This document shows, piece after piece, positions 8,276 through 15,910 of a DNA stretch of 64,000 bases; positions within the stretch are counted from its first letter, which is position 1; the number at the start of each line of letters is the position of its first letter. This DNA comes from Brevibacillus_H ginsengisoli (lineage in GTDB: Bacteria > Bacillota > Bacilli > Brevibacillales > Brevibacillaceae). Under the pieces are notes generated by a model, which saw only the letters and a program-made list of their open reading frames with translations, did not search any database and was not told the DNA's origin. Location of the stretch: assembly GCF_050113715.1 (NCBI RefSeq), contig NZ_JBNJQR010000006.1, positions 186,001 to 250,000 of the forward strand. The letters run 5' to 3'. A program made the position numbers and the translations under genes.

Positions 8276-9553
8276 ATGTTTAACCTTTTTACATATGGCA
8301 AAGAACTTCAACCAATCGTTGAAGACGTAGAACAACAAGTTGCCACTCGTCATAAAGAAATCGCATCATTGGTGGATTACAACCAATTGCGTGTTCTCCG
8401 TTCTTTTCAAAAACATGAAGTAAATGAGTTTCATTTTGCTCCTTCCACTGGTTATGGCTATGACGATATGGGACGATCTACACTAGAATCCATCTACGCT
8501 GACGTGTTTGGTGGGGAAGCGGCACTGGTTCGTCCGCATATTATCTCTGGAACGCATGCGATCGCCATCTGTTTATTCGGTTTGCTTCGTCCTGGTGACG
8601 AATTGCTCTATATCACTGGGAAACCATACGATACGCTTGAAGAAGTGGTTGGAGTGCGCGGAGAATCCCAGGGCTCTCTTAAGGATTATGGAATTGGATA
8701 CAACACGGTTCCGCTGACAGCTGAAGGCGAGATTGACTTTGCGGCTGTTCAGAACGCCATAACATCCAAGACAAAAGTAATCGGAATCCAGCGTTCGCGA
8801 GGCTATGCTGACCGACCTTCTTTCACTATCGCCAAGATAGAAGGAATGATTCGCTTTGTAAAAGAAATCAATTCGAATCTGATTGTTTTCGTGGATAACT
8901 GCTACGGTGAGTTTACGGAAGAAAAAGAACCGTTACACGTCGGAGCAGACATCATGGCGGGATCTCTGATCAAGAATCCGGGTGGTGGTCTTGTAAAAAC
9001 CGGTGGCTACGTGGTCGGAAAAGAAGAATACGTCCGTTTAGCCTCTTACCGTATGGCTGCACCTGGGATTGGAGCGGAAGGGGGAGCGTCGCTTTATTCG
9101 CTTTTAGAGATGTTTCAAGGGTTCTTCTTGGCCCCTCACGTAGTAGGAGAAGCGCTCAAAGGCGCCATATTTTCCTCGGCTATGCTGGAGAGACTCGGAT
9201 TTAGAACCAATCCGCTTTGGCATGAACCGCGAACTGATTTAATACAATCAATTGAGTTCGGCTCTGCTGATCGCCTGATTGCGTTTTGTCAGGGTATTCA
9301 AAAAGCGGCTCCAGTCGATTCTCATGTTAAACCTTTGCCAAGTGAAATGCCAGGTTACGCTGATCCAGTTATTATGGCCGCCGGTACCTTTATCCAAGGA
9401 GCAAGTATCGAGTTTTCGGCTGATGGTCCGATTCGCGCGCCTTACCTTGGCTTTGTTCAAGGTGGACTTACCTATTCTCATGTCAAAGTGGGGATTCTTA
9501 CTGCGTTGGATAATATGCTCACCCAAGGTTTGCTCGAGCTGCCGGCAAAGTAA
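8276..9553 (+). CDS. ynbB: Methionine gamma-lyase family PLP enzyme (YnbB / aluminium-resistance family)
   Basis: A 425-residue fold-type I PLP enzyme of the PF06838 family. The PLP lysine is expected at about K233 in DIMAGSLIKNPGGG, and the upstream VFVDNCYGEF motif supplies the cofactor-binding aspartate. Members are annotated as aluminium resistance or cystathionine beta-lyase-like proteins, but the physiological substrate is uncertain. ATG at 8276 with ribosome site AAAGGAAG. It lies between hflX and glnR as in B. subtilis. Confidence 0.85.
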   Translation: MFNLFTYGKELQPIVEDVEQQVATRHKEIASLVDYNQLRVLRSFQKHEVNEFHFAPSTGYGYDDMGRSTLESIYADVFGGEAALVRPHIISGTHAIAICLFGLLRPGDELLYITGKPYDTLEEVVGVRGESQGSLKDYGIGYNTVPLTAEGEIDFAAVQNAITSKTKVIGIQRSRGYADRPSFTIAKIEGMIRFVKEINSNLIVFVDNCYGEFTEEKEPLHVGADIMAGSLIKNPGGGLVKTGGYVVGKEEYVRLASYRMAAPGIGAEGGASLYSLLEMFQGFFLAPHVVGEALKGAIFSSAMLERLGFRTNPLWHEPRTDLIQSIEFGSADRLIAFCQGIQKAAPVDSHVKPLPSEMPGYADPVIMAAGTFIQGASIEFSADGPIRAPYLGFVQGGLTYSHVKVGILTALDNMLTQGLLELPAK

Positions 9554-9592
9554 GTTTCTCTTATGAGGGTATAGGAAAGAAGGCGGCATCTA

Positions 9593-10183
9593 TTGAACAT
9601 AGAACAGTCAGAAGTAAAAATGCGAATTTTGCAAGCTGCCAAGAAGCTTTTCGCAAGACAAGGCTATGAAGGAACGACCGTACGTCAGATTTGTGAAGCG
9701 GCGGGAGTGAATGTTGCCCTGGTCTCGTACCATTTTGGGGGCAAAGAAAAGGTATTTTATACGCTAGTCGATACGTTTTTTAGGACCCAGCAGCTACTTG
9801 AACAAATTCAATCCATTGAGAGTCCCGTTGAAGTGATGAAGAAGCTGATCCATGAGGCGATTATGTTTCGTGACAGAGAACCGGAGTTAACGCTTATTTT
9901 TCAAAATGAGGTTACCTTGCAAAGCCCGAGAACGAGTGAACTACGGATGTATACCTATCCGCTCTGTCAGTTTATTCGGGACAAGCTGTTGGAAGGGAGA
10001 GAACAAGGCGTGTTTTCCTTTCGGTCACTGGATTACACGCTTGTTTTTGTGATGCAGACCATTATGTTTTCAAACTGTCATCCGTTTTTCCAACCCATTC
10101 TTTCTGGTGAGATGCGAAGTCAAGAAGAAGCCGTACAAGACACGGTTTCTTTTGTTTTGAGAGGCTTAGGGTGTCCAGTATAA
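9593..10183 (+). CDS. TetR/AcrR family transcriptional regulator
   Basis: A 196-residue protein with an N-terminal TetR helix-turn-helix (residues about 8-55, core TVRQICEAAGVNVALVSYHF followed by GGKEKVF) and a helical ligand-binding C-terminal domain. Start TTG at 9593 after GAAGGCGG. It lies between the PLP lyase and glnR and may regulate a neighbour or itself; no clear operator palindrome was identified. Ligand unknown. Confidence 0.85.
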   Translation: MNIEQSEVKMRILQAAKKLFARQGYEGTTVRQICEAAGVNVALVSYHFGGKEKVFYTLVDTFFRTQQLLEQIQSIESPVEVMKKLIHEAIMFRDREPELTLIFQNEVTLQSPRTSELRMYTYPLCQFIRDKLLEGREQGVFSFRSLDYTLVFVMQTIMFSNCHPFFQPILSGEMRSQEEAVQDTVSFVLRGLGCPV

Positions 10184-10224
10184 ATTGAATGTATCAGGCT
10201 ATGTGAGTTAAATTACGATTTCTA

Positions 10225-10241
10225 TGTAACATTTCCTAACA
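10225..10241 (+). promoter_or_regulatory. GlnR/TnrA box 1 upstream of glnRA
   Basis: TGTAA-CATTTCC-TAACA is a perfect match to the GlnR/TnrA consensus TGTNA-N7-TNACA. It ends 6 bp upstream of the -35 element, the distal operator position known from B. subtilis glnRA. Confidence 0.85.
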
Positions 10242-10247
10242 TAACGT

Positions 10248-10276
10248 TTGACATATTTCTTCACAGAGCGTATTAT
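10248..10276 (+). promoter_or_regulatory. glnRA sigma-A promoter
   Basis: TTGACA (10248-10253), 17 bp spacer and TATTAT (10271-10276). It lies 61 bp upstream of the glnR start codon and is flanked and overlapped by GlnR boxes. Confidence 0.85.
10249..10265 (+). promoter_or_regulatory. GlnR box 2 overlapping the glnRA -35
   Basis: TGACA-TATTTCT-TCACA matches TGTNA-N7-TNACA with one mismatch and overlaps the -35 hexamer. Its centre is 24 bp from box 1. Two operators, one distal and one over the -35, imply autorepression by GlnR with glutamine-bound GlnA, as in B. subtilis. Confidence 0.75.
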
Positions 10277-10336
10277 AGGAATAGATCAAGTGCACGACAT
10301 ACTTGATAAGACAAGTAAGTAAAGGGGGAGCATCTG

Positions 10337-10747
10337 ATGAGTGATCAGATCCGTCGTAATATGGCTCTCTTCCCGATCGGCATTGTGATGAAGCTTACTG
10401 AATTAACTGCTCGGCAAATTCGCTATTATGAGCAGAACGACTTGATTCATCCGGCAAGAACGGAAGGTAAGCAACGTCTATTTTCTTTTAATGATGTAGA
10501 TACTTTATTAGAGATCAAGTCATTGATTGAAAAAGGCCTAAACATCGCAGGCATTAAACAAGTTATGGATATGAAAGGCGCAGAAGTTGAGGAAACACAG
10601 ATTACTGAGAAATCTGAAGCGAAGCGCAAAGAAATGTCCGAGAAAGAGCTTCGTCAACTATTGAAGCAACAAATTATGAATCCCGGTGCATCTCGTTTAG
10701 GCGAGACCGCACTGATTCGTGGAGAGCTATCACGCTTCTTCCACTAA
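10337..10747 (+). CDS. glnR: GlnR, MerR-family repressor of nitrogen genes
   Basis: A 136-residue MerR-type regulator. The winged-helix DNA-binding region is at about residues 10-70 (GIVMKLTELTARQIRYYEQ, split here as the recognition segment, and HPARTEGKQRLFS wing). The C-terminal tail is the GlnR signal domain that contacts feedback-inhibited glutamine synthetase. ATG start with AAAGGGGGAG ribosome site. It is followed by glnA at 41 bp and preceded by its own two operators. Confidence 0.96.
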   Translation: MSDQIRRNMALFPIGIVMKLTELTARQIRYYEQNDLIHPARTEGKQRLFSFNDVDTLLEIKSLIEKGLNIAGIKQVMDMKGAEVEETQITEKSEAKRKEMSEKELRQLLKQQIMNPGASRLGETALIRGELSRFFH

Positions 10748-10788
10748 ACTATAAATCATACTGAGAATTGGATGAGGGGGAGATTGTT

Positions 10789-12123
10789 TTGAGACGTTAC
10801 ACCAAAGAGGACATTATTCGACTGTCGAAGGAAGAAAATGTGAAGTACATCCGTTTGCAATTTACTGACTTGATGGGTGTTATCAAGAATGTAGAGATTC
10901 CAGTCTCTCAGCTTGAAAAAGCGCTCGACAATAAAATGATGTTTGACGGTTCTTCCATCGAAGGTTTTGTGCGTATCGAAGAATCTGACATGTATCTGTA
11001 TCCTGACCTCGACACTTGGGTAGTATTCCCTTGGGGCACTGAGGAAGGCAAAGTAGCTCGTTTGATCTGCGATATCTACATGCCGGACGGTTCTCCATTC
11101 GAAGGTGACCCTCGTCAAATTCTTAAAAAAGTAATCAAAGAAGCTGAAGCGCTTGGCTTCACTGACTTCAACGTAGGTCCAGAACCAGAATTCTTCCTCT
11201 TCAAATTGGATGAAAAAGGTGAACCTACTCTTGATCTGAACGACCAAGGTGGTTACTTCGACTTCGCTCCACTTGATATGGGTGAAAACTGCCGTCGTGA
11301 TATCGTATTGACCCTTGAAAAAATGGGCTTCGAAATTGAAGCTTCTCACCATGAAGTTGCACCTGGTCAACACGAAATCGACTTCAAATATGCGAATGCA
11401 ATCCATGCTGCAGACCAAATCTTGACTTTCAAGCTGGTTGTTAAAACAATCGCTCGTAAACACGGTCTCCATGCTACTTTCATGCCAAAACCATTGTTCG
11501 GCGTAAACGGTTCCGGTATGCACGCTCACCAATCCTTGTTCCGCGGCAAAGAAAACGCGTTCTACGAAGAGTCCGACGTGTTGGGCTTGAGTGAAACTGC
11601 TAAGCAATACCTCGCGGGTATCCTGCTTCACGCACGTGGTTTTGCTGCGATCACCAATCCATTGGTAAACTCTTACAAGCGTTTGGTTCCAGGTTACGAA
11701 GCACCTTGCTACGTTGCTTGGTCCGCGAAAAACCGTTCTCCATTGATCCGTATCCCTGCATCCCGTGGAATGGGTACTCGTATCGAAGTGCGTAACCCAG
11801 ACCCAGCAGCTAACCCATACCTCGCTTTGGCCGTAATGCTGAAAGCTGGTTTGGACGGTATCAAAAACAAATTGCAAGCACCTCCTGCAATCGATCGCAA
11901 CATTTATGTGATGGATGAGCAAGAGCGTGAAGAAAACGGAATCGATAGCTTGCCATCCACATTGAAAGAAGCAATCGAGTGCTTGAAAGCTGACCCAGTA
12001 ATCTGCGAAGCTTTGGGCGAGCACGCTTTGCTCCACTTCATCGAAGCAAAAGAAATCGAATGGGATATGTTCCGCACCCGCGTACACAACTGGGAACGTG
12101 AACAATACATGAATACGTATTAA
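10789..12123 (+). CDS. glnA: Glutamine synthetase, type I-alpha
   Basis: A 444-residue GlnA (ATP + glutamate + ammonia to glutamine). Visible motifs are MFDGSSIEGF, the ammonium/Mn site region VGPEPEFFLF, the ATP motif NGSGMHAHQSL and RIPASRGMGTRIEVR. The length equals GSI-alpha enzymes, which are feedback-inhibited rather than adenylylated. The start is TTG at 10789: GAGGGGGAG lies 7 bp upstream, and a longer frame would place that ribosome site inside the gene. MRRYTKEDI is the normal N-terminus. Codons are strongly biased, indicating high expression. Terminator follows. Confidence 0.97.
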   Translation: MRRYTKEDIIRLSKEENVKYIRLQFTDLMGVIKNVEIPVSQLEKALDNKMMFDGSSIEGFVRIEESDMYLYPDLDTWVVFPWGTEEGKVARLICDIYMPDGSPFEGDPRQILKKVIKEAEALGFTDFNVGPEPEFFLFKLDEKGEPTLDLNDQGGYFDFAPLDMGENCRRDIVLTLEKMGFEIEASHHEVAPGQHEIDFKYANAIHAADQILTFKLVVKTIARKHGLHATFMPKPLFGVNGSGMHAHQSLFRGKENAFYEESDVLGLSETAKQYLAGILLHARGFAAITNPLVNSYKRLVPGYEAPCYVAWSAKNRSPLIRIPASRGMGTRIEVRNPDPAANPYLALAVMLKAGLDGIKNKLQAPPAIDRNIYVMDEQEREENGIDSLPSTLKEAIECLKADPVICEALGEHALLHFIEAKEIEWDMFRTRVHNWEREQYMNTY

Positions 12124-12135
12124 GATAAAAGCTGA

Positions 12136-12168
12136 AACCCTTACGCCACTTGGCGTGAGGGTTTTTTG
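12136..12168 (+). terminator. Terminator after glnA
   Basis: The stem acccttacgcc / ggcgtgagggt with loop ACTT is followed by six T residues. Confidence 0.92.
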
Positions 12169-12397
12169 TGGTGTTTTTTTAAATATAAATTGTCATCGGC
12201 TCGTGGGTCTGGAGGAACTGTACACCCAAAATGCAGCCCAAGCAGTACAAATGAAACGGATTAATGTATACGACTCTTTAGATTCAATCCTGCTCAATGG
12301 AGATTTTTGAAACTTTTAGGGTAGAATGACGTAATGATTAGAGAATATTGGATGCTCTAACAGGTAGTTGAATGTTTCTTGAACGAGGAGGTTTTCC

Positions 12398-12886
12398 ATG
12401 GAGATCTTATTATGGATTATGATCATTACGTTATTCGGATTAAGCCTTGCTGGAATCTTTTTTCCGGTATTGCCTGATTTAATACTGATGTGGATTGGGT
12501 TTCTCTTATATCAGTTTGTTTTGGTTGCACCTGGGGCACCGGGACTTCCACCTTCTTTCTGGTGGGGGATGGGGATCTTAAGTGCGCTTTCTTATGCTGC
12601 GGATATACTGGCCAATATGTATTTTGTGAAGCGCTCAGGGGGGTCTCGGTTATCTTCGATAGGGGCTATTGCGGGGGTTATCCTCGGGATCTTTGTATAC
12701 CCTCCACTCGGAATGATTCTGCTTCCATTTTTATTTGTGATAGCGATTGAGCTGTTCATCCAAAAGCAGTCCATTGAGAAAGCGATCAAAGTTGGATTTG
12801 GTTCACTTTTCGCGTTATTAAGCAGTGCGGTAGTTAAGGTATTCATTCAAATTTTGATGATTATCTGGTTCTTCATCGCAAGGTAA
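12398..12886 (+). CDS. DUF456 family membrane protein
   Basis: A 162-residue, highly hydrophobic protein with four to five predicted membrane segments. The glycine-rich GAIAGVILGIFVYPPLGMIL segment (about residues 88-107) is characteristic of DUF456 proteins. Function unknown. ATG at 12398 after GAGGAGG. The 274 bp between glnA and this gene hold the glnA terminator and no convincing gene. Confidence 0.75.
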   Translation: MEILLWIMIITLFGLSLAGIFFPVLPDLILMWIGFLLYQFVLVAPGAPGLPPSFWWGMGILSALSYAADILANMYFVKRSGGSRLSSIGAIAGVILGIFVYPPLGMILLPFLFVIAIELFIQKQSIEKAIKVGFGSLFALLSSAVVKVFIQILMIIWFFIAR

Positions 12887-12926
12887 TAAGCATGGATTAA
12901 TCATTCACGTTGAAGGGGTGTTTCAA

Positions 12927-13427
12927 TTGAGCGATCTGAAGTTGATTGAGGAGTACAAAACCAACTTGCAAAATTATTCGCTGGATCAACTGAGGCATAT
13001 ATCCGAGCAAGGGGGTTGGTCGCTCGGTCAAATGTACAGCCATGTGATCCTTGTGGCTCTGGAATACCTTGACAACGTGGAAGCATGTGCAGCAGCAAGT
13101 GGGGAGCAAACGCTCGGCAAGACGATGGCCGGTGAGAATTTGTACAAGAACGGTGGATTTCCGCCGATTAAAATCAAGTTGCCGGACTTGCCTGAAAACA
13201 CACCCAGCAATTCGGAAAGTAAAGAGGACCTCTCCGACGGACTCGATCAAGTAAAGCAGAAGATGTTGGAATGGGAAGGAAAAGTGGAAGGCGTGAACTC
13301 CAACTATAAAGTTAAACATGATGGCTTCGGCTGGCTGAACGCGAAGGAGTGGTTTGATCTTATTGATATGCATTTCCGCCATCACCTGAGTCAGAAGAGG
13401 GAATTGGAACAAAAGCTAGGGTTATAA
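12927..13427 (+). CDS. DinB-like four-helix-bundle protein
   Basis: A 166-residue protein with the DinB_2 pattern: N-terminal helix, a GGWSLGQMYSHVI segment with a metal-type histidine at about residue 39, a central variable region, and a C-terminal WLNAKEWFDLIDMHFRHHLSQ helix with further histidines. DinB-family proteins are metal-dependent, often thiol-transferase-like; the substrate here is unknown. I chose TTG at 12927, 6 bp after AAGGGGTG; an upstream GTG lies within that ribosome site. Confidence 0.75.
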   Translation: MSDLKLIEEYKTNLQNYSLDQLRHISEQGGWSLGQMYSHVILVALEYLDNVEACAAASGEQTLGKTMAGENLYKNGGFPPIKIKLPDLPENTPSNSESKEDLSDGLDQVKQKMLEWEGKVEGVNSNYKVKHDGFGWLNAKEWFDLIDMHFRHHLSQKRELEQKLGL

Positions 13428-13448
13428 AATTTAATTCATATTCAACAA

Positions 13449-13496
13449 AACAGCTCCCCGACTAGCGGTGTTCGCTAAATGGGGAGCTGTTCTTTT
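13449..13496. terminator. Bidirectional terminator between DinB gene and lexA
   Basis: The outer stem aacagctcccc / ggggagctgtt encloses an inner agcg/cgct stem. T-rich on both sides, it separates the convergent DinB-like gene and lexA. Confidence 0.8.
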
Positions 13497-13520
13497 GAAA
13501 CAATGTTCAAACCAGTTTAA

Positions 13521-14144
13521 TTAATGAATGGTACGGTAAACTCCGATGACCTTTCCAAGGACGGAAACGGATTGAAGAATGATTGGTTCCAAAGAGGAGT
13601 TTTCTGGCTGTAAACGAAAATGCGTCTTTTCTTTAAAGAATCGTTTTACTGTAGCTTCGTCTTCCTCAGTCATGGCTACCACGATATCGCCGTTGTTTGC
13701 AACACTTTGCTGACGGACAATGACATAGTCGCCGTCCAGAATTCCAGCTTCAATCATACTGTTACCGGAAACGCGAAGCATGAACACGTTATCGGACGAC
13801 ACGACATTTTCAGGGAGCGGGAAGTACTCTTCGACCTGCTCGATGGCGGTGATCGGTTGACCGGCTGTTACTTTACCAAGAACGGGAACTCTAACTACAC
13901 TAAGGTCGAAATCTTCCTGGAATCGGTCGGAATCACCCAGAAGCTCAATCGCCCGTGGCTTGGTCGGGTCACGGCGGATCAACCCTTTTTTCTCCAGACG
14001 CGCCAAATGACCGTGAACAGTAGAGCTAGAGGCTAGTCCTACAGCTTCTCCGATTTCTCGAACAGATGGGGGATATCCTTTATCTTTTACTTCTCTACGA
14101 ATGAATTCAATAATGGCTTGTTGACGATTGGAAAGCTTGGACAT
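13521..14144 (-). CDS. lexA: SOS repressor LexA
   Basis: A 207-residue LexA. The winged helix-turn-helix occupies residues about 1-65 (SVREIGEAVGLASSSTVHGH). The self-cleavage bond is Ala94-Gly95, with the catalytic Ser129 in GNSM and Lys167 in ATVKRF. Start ATG at 14144, placed 7 nt after GAGG; a GTG two codons upstream lies too close to it. Its promoter carries an SOS box, so it is autoregulated. Its usual divergent neighbour yneA is 5.6 kb away. Confidence 0.97.
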   Translation of the reverse strand: MSKLSNRQQAIIEFIRREVKDKGYPPSVREIGEAVGLASSSTVHGHLARLEKKGLIRRDPTKPRAIELLGDSDRFQEDFDLSVVRVPVLGKVTAGQPITAIEQVEEYFPLPENVVSSDNVFMLRVSGNSMIEAGILDGDYVIVRQQSVANNGDIVVAMTEEDEATVKRFFKEKTHFRLQPENSSLEPIILQSVSVLGKVIGVYRTIH

Positions 14145-14176
14145 TTCCACACCTCGATCCTCGAGTCTTTTACTAC

Positions 14177-14205
14177 ATTATACCATGGGATCTTGCGTTC
14201 GACAA
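14177..14205 (-). promoter_or_regulatory. lexA promoter
   Basis: On the minus strand TTGTCG (14205-14200), 17 bp, TATAAT (14182-14177), 33 bp before the start codon. Confidence 0.75.
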
Positions 14206-14216
14206 ACATAAGTTCG
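14203..14216 (-). promoter_or_regulatory. SOS box (LexA operator) of lexA
   Basis: CGAACttatGTTtg on the minus strand matches the Bacillus LexA operator CGAACNNNNGTTYG and overlaps the -35 hexamer. Confidence 0.85.
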
Positions 14217-14551
14217 TTTTTCTAGGACATCTCCTATTAAAAGAAGCGGGGTTCGTTAAAACTTCTGGTTTCTTCGTCTAACCTTACGGTGAAATTTAGC
14301 AAATGTTCCAATAGCCAAGTGGTATCCCCCGGAAAGCAACAAATAAAATCTGGAGTAACTCCACTTTTTTGATAAAAATTGAGTTTAGTGGCTATTGACT
14401 AGAAGATAACTCCAATTTATACGATGAACCCATTAACATAAAACGAATGGGTTGTTCGATTAATTAATTGAAAACTCGGAATTCTCGATTGCGTTATCGT
14501 GGGGTATTGCATCACATATATCATCTCAAAAGGAGGAGTAGTCCAAACCGA
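14217..14551. other. Intergenic stretch without a recognisable gene
   Basis: About 335 bp after the lexA operator with no supported reading frame, RNA or terminator. It is probably the left margin of the inserted, decaying segment that ends before yneA. An AAAGGAGGAG ribosome site at 14529-14538 precedes the stub at 14552. Confidence 0.5.
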
Positions 14552-14617
14552 ATGAATGCAAGGGAGATGGCTCTAGAATCTCTGTTCGGGGAAAATAAAT
14601 GTAAGCGCTTTCTATAG
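14552..14617 (+). pseudogene. Truncated 21-codon gene stub
   Basis: ATG AAT GCA ... reads MNAREMALESLFGENKCKRF before TAG at 14615. A consensus ribosome site (AAAGGAGGAG) lies about 14 nt upstream. The N-terminus vaguely resembles the RE-x-x-L-x-x-L-x-GE start of uroporphyrinogen-decarboxylase-like MtaA/CmuA proteins. It looks like the remains of a real gene start, but identity is uncertain. Confidence 0.25.
14599..14613 (+). promoter_or_regulatory. cre-like CcpA site
   Basis: ATGTAAGCGCTTTCT matches the catabolite-responsive element WTGNAANCGNWNNCW at every position. It lies inside the stub and about 80 bp upstream of the aldehyde dehydrogenase fragment, so it may be a relic of carbon-catabolite control of a lost operon. 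Confidence 0.5.
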
Positions 14618-14691
14618 TGATATCGTCAAGTTTGTTGAGCGAGAGGTATTTCTATAATGTAAAAAGGGGGAAGAACTAGTTATACTAGCCT

Positions 14692-14790
14692 GTGTTCAAA
14701 CCATCCGAAGTTACTTCAGTTACAGCCGTAAAACTGTTTGAGATTATCAAGCAGGCAGGTATCCAGGCAGGAGTAGCCAATATGATTAAG
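14692..14790 (+). pseudogene. Aldehyde dehydrogenase fragment
   Basis: About 33 codons read FKPSEVTSVTAVKLFEII and then QAGIQAGVANMI. This is the conserved KPSE-x-T-P-x-(T/S)-A NAD-binding segment plus the (A/V)G-x-P-x-GVxN(M/V)(V/I) segment of aldehyde dehydrogenases such as betaine aldehyde dehydrogenase. The catalytic glutamate and cysteine regions are absent and no upstream 150 residues exist, so it is an internal remnant, joined directly to the following transporter start. Confidence 0.65.
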
Positions 14791-14819
14791 GAACCTGTCG
14801 AATGGTTCAGGGGGTGGGC

Positions 14820-15862
14820 ATGGGGAATACTGTATTCGAGTATCAGAATTATATCGAATCCAACCCAATACAAGTAAAAGACAACAAGAGAGTTCGGCAC
14901 CAAAAAAATTAGCACGCTGTTTTTACGCTACACGATAGTCGCTATTCTAGGCAATTTGTCTTTTGCGGGTCGGTCGGTTATTGACGGGATGATCGTAGGA
15001 AATCTAGTGGCATCAGAATTAGCGGGTGTTGGTATCGGCTATACCATCATGGTATTGAGTCGCGCGGTCGGTACCCTGATGGCGGCTGGTGCTGGAGCGG
15101 TAGTTGCGCTCCGACTAGGGGAAGGAAAAACGGAAGAAGCGAGGAATATTGTAGGACAATCCCTTTGGTTTACCACCATTTTATCAATAGTTATCGCAAT
15201 ATTTGGATTATTAAACAACGAATCATTGATGCTTTTTTTGGAGCGACCGGCGATGCTGTCCCATTTGCTGTATTGCCGGTCATGCTTAGCTTCTTTGTTA
15301 GTGTCGATGAACGACCAGCTCGCCACAGGCTTCTCCTCCTTTTCCGTACAACTTACGATGTTTATTGCGATTGTGATCGATAATATTCTGCTTTCGGACT
15401 ATGGGGGAGAATTACATGTCTTTGCATTTACGATCCAAAATGGATATATCATCAATTATCTTGTGCTCATGGCATTAGGGGCTGTCACAGGAGTTCAGCC
15501 GATTATTAGTTATAACTATGGCGCAAAATTATACGGCCGTGTGAGAGAAGCAACGTGGGTGGCGATCCAAATTTGTAAGATCTTGGCGTTTGGACAATAA
15601 AGGATATTTAATTTCACATTCCCGCTGGGCGCAATTACCTTGTTGATCTCAGGTTACTTTGAAGCGGTCGAGAAAAACGGTAGATCACTCTGATCGCGAT
15701 TGGGAGAACGTTTTTATTCCTTCTGCCCCTCATCTATATTTTGCCTCACTATTATGGGGTGGATGGGGTATGGTACGCGGCGCCGCTAGCTGATCTGCCT
15801 TCGTTCGTTGTAGCTGCCATTTTTATGATCAGATAATTCAAAAGATTAAGAAGTCCGGAAAA
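14820..15862 (+). pseudogene. Frameshifted MATE-family efflux transporter
   Basis: The gene starts at ATG 14820 after AGGGGGTG and would read NPIQVKDNKRV, but shifts frame at about 14895 to continue with GTKKISTLFLRYTIVAILGN and the MATE helix SVIDGMIVGNLV. Further shifts occur at about 15240 (GATGDAVPFAVLPVMLSFF lies in another frame), again near 15300, at the stop at 15598 and at about 15690, after which GRTFLFLLPLIYILPHYYGV forms the C-terminal part. At least four frameshifts or stops; the longest intact piece is 14956-15600. MATE proteins export drugs or metabolites against Na+ or H+; this copy is not functional unless the sequence carries errors. Confidence 0.75.
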
Positions 15863-15910
15863 CTAATCAGTTAGGAAAGAAATGTATAAATCGACTAAAG
15901 GAGGATTACG

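Noticed and set aside
10756..12105. 449-codon open frame on the minus strand opposite glnA
   Set aside because: It is the mirror of glnA produced by its biased codons; the product is of nonsensical composition (Phe/Cys/His-rich) and has no ribosome site.
12206..12310. Open stretch after glnA ending DSLDSILLNGDF
   Set aside because: It reads plausibly as a protein tail but has no start codon with ribosome site and no recognised family; it may be chance.
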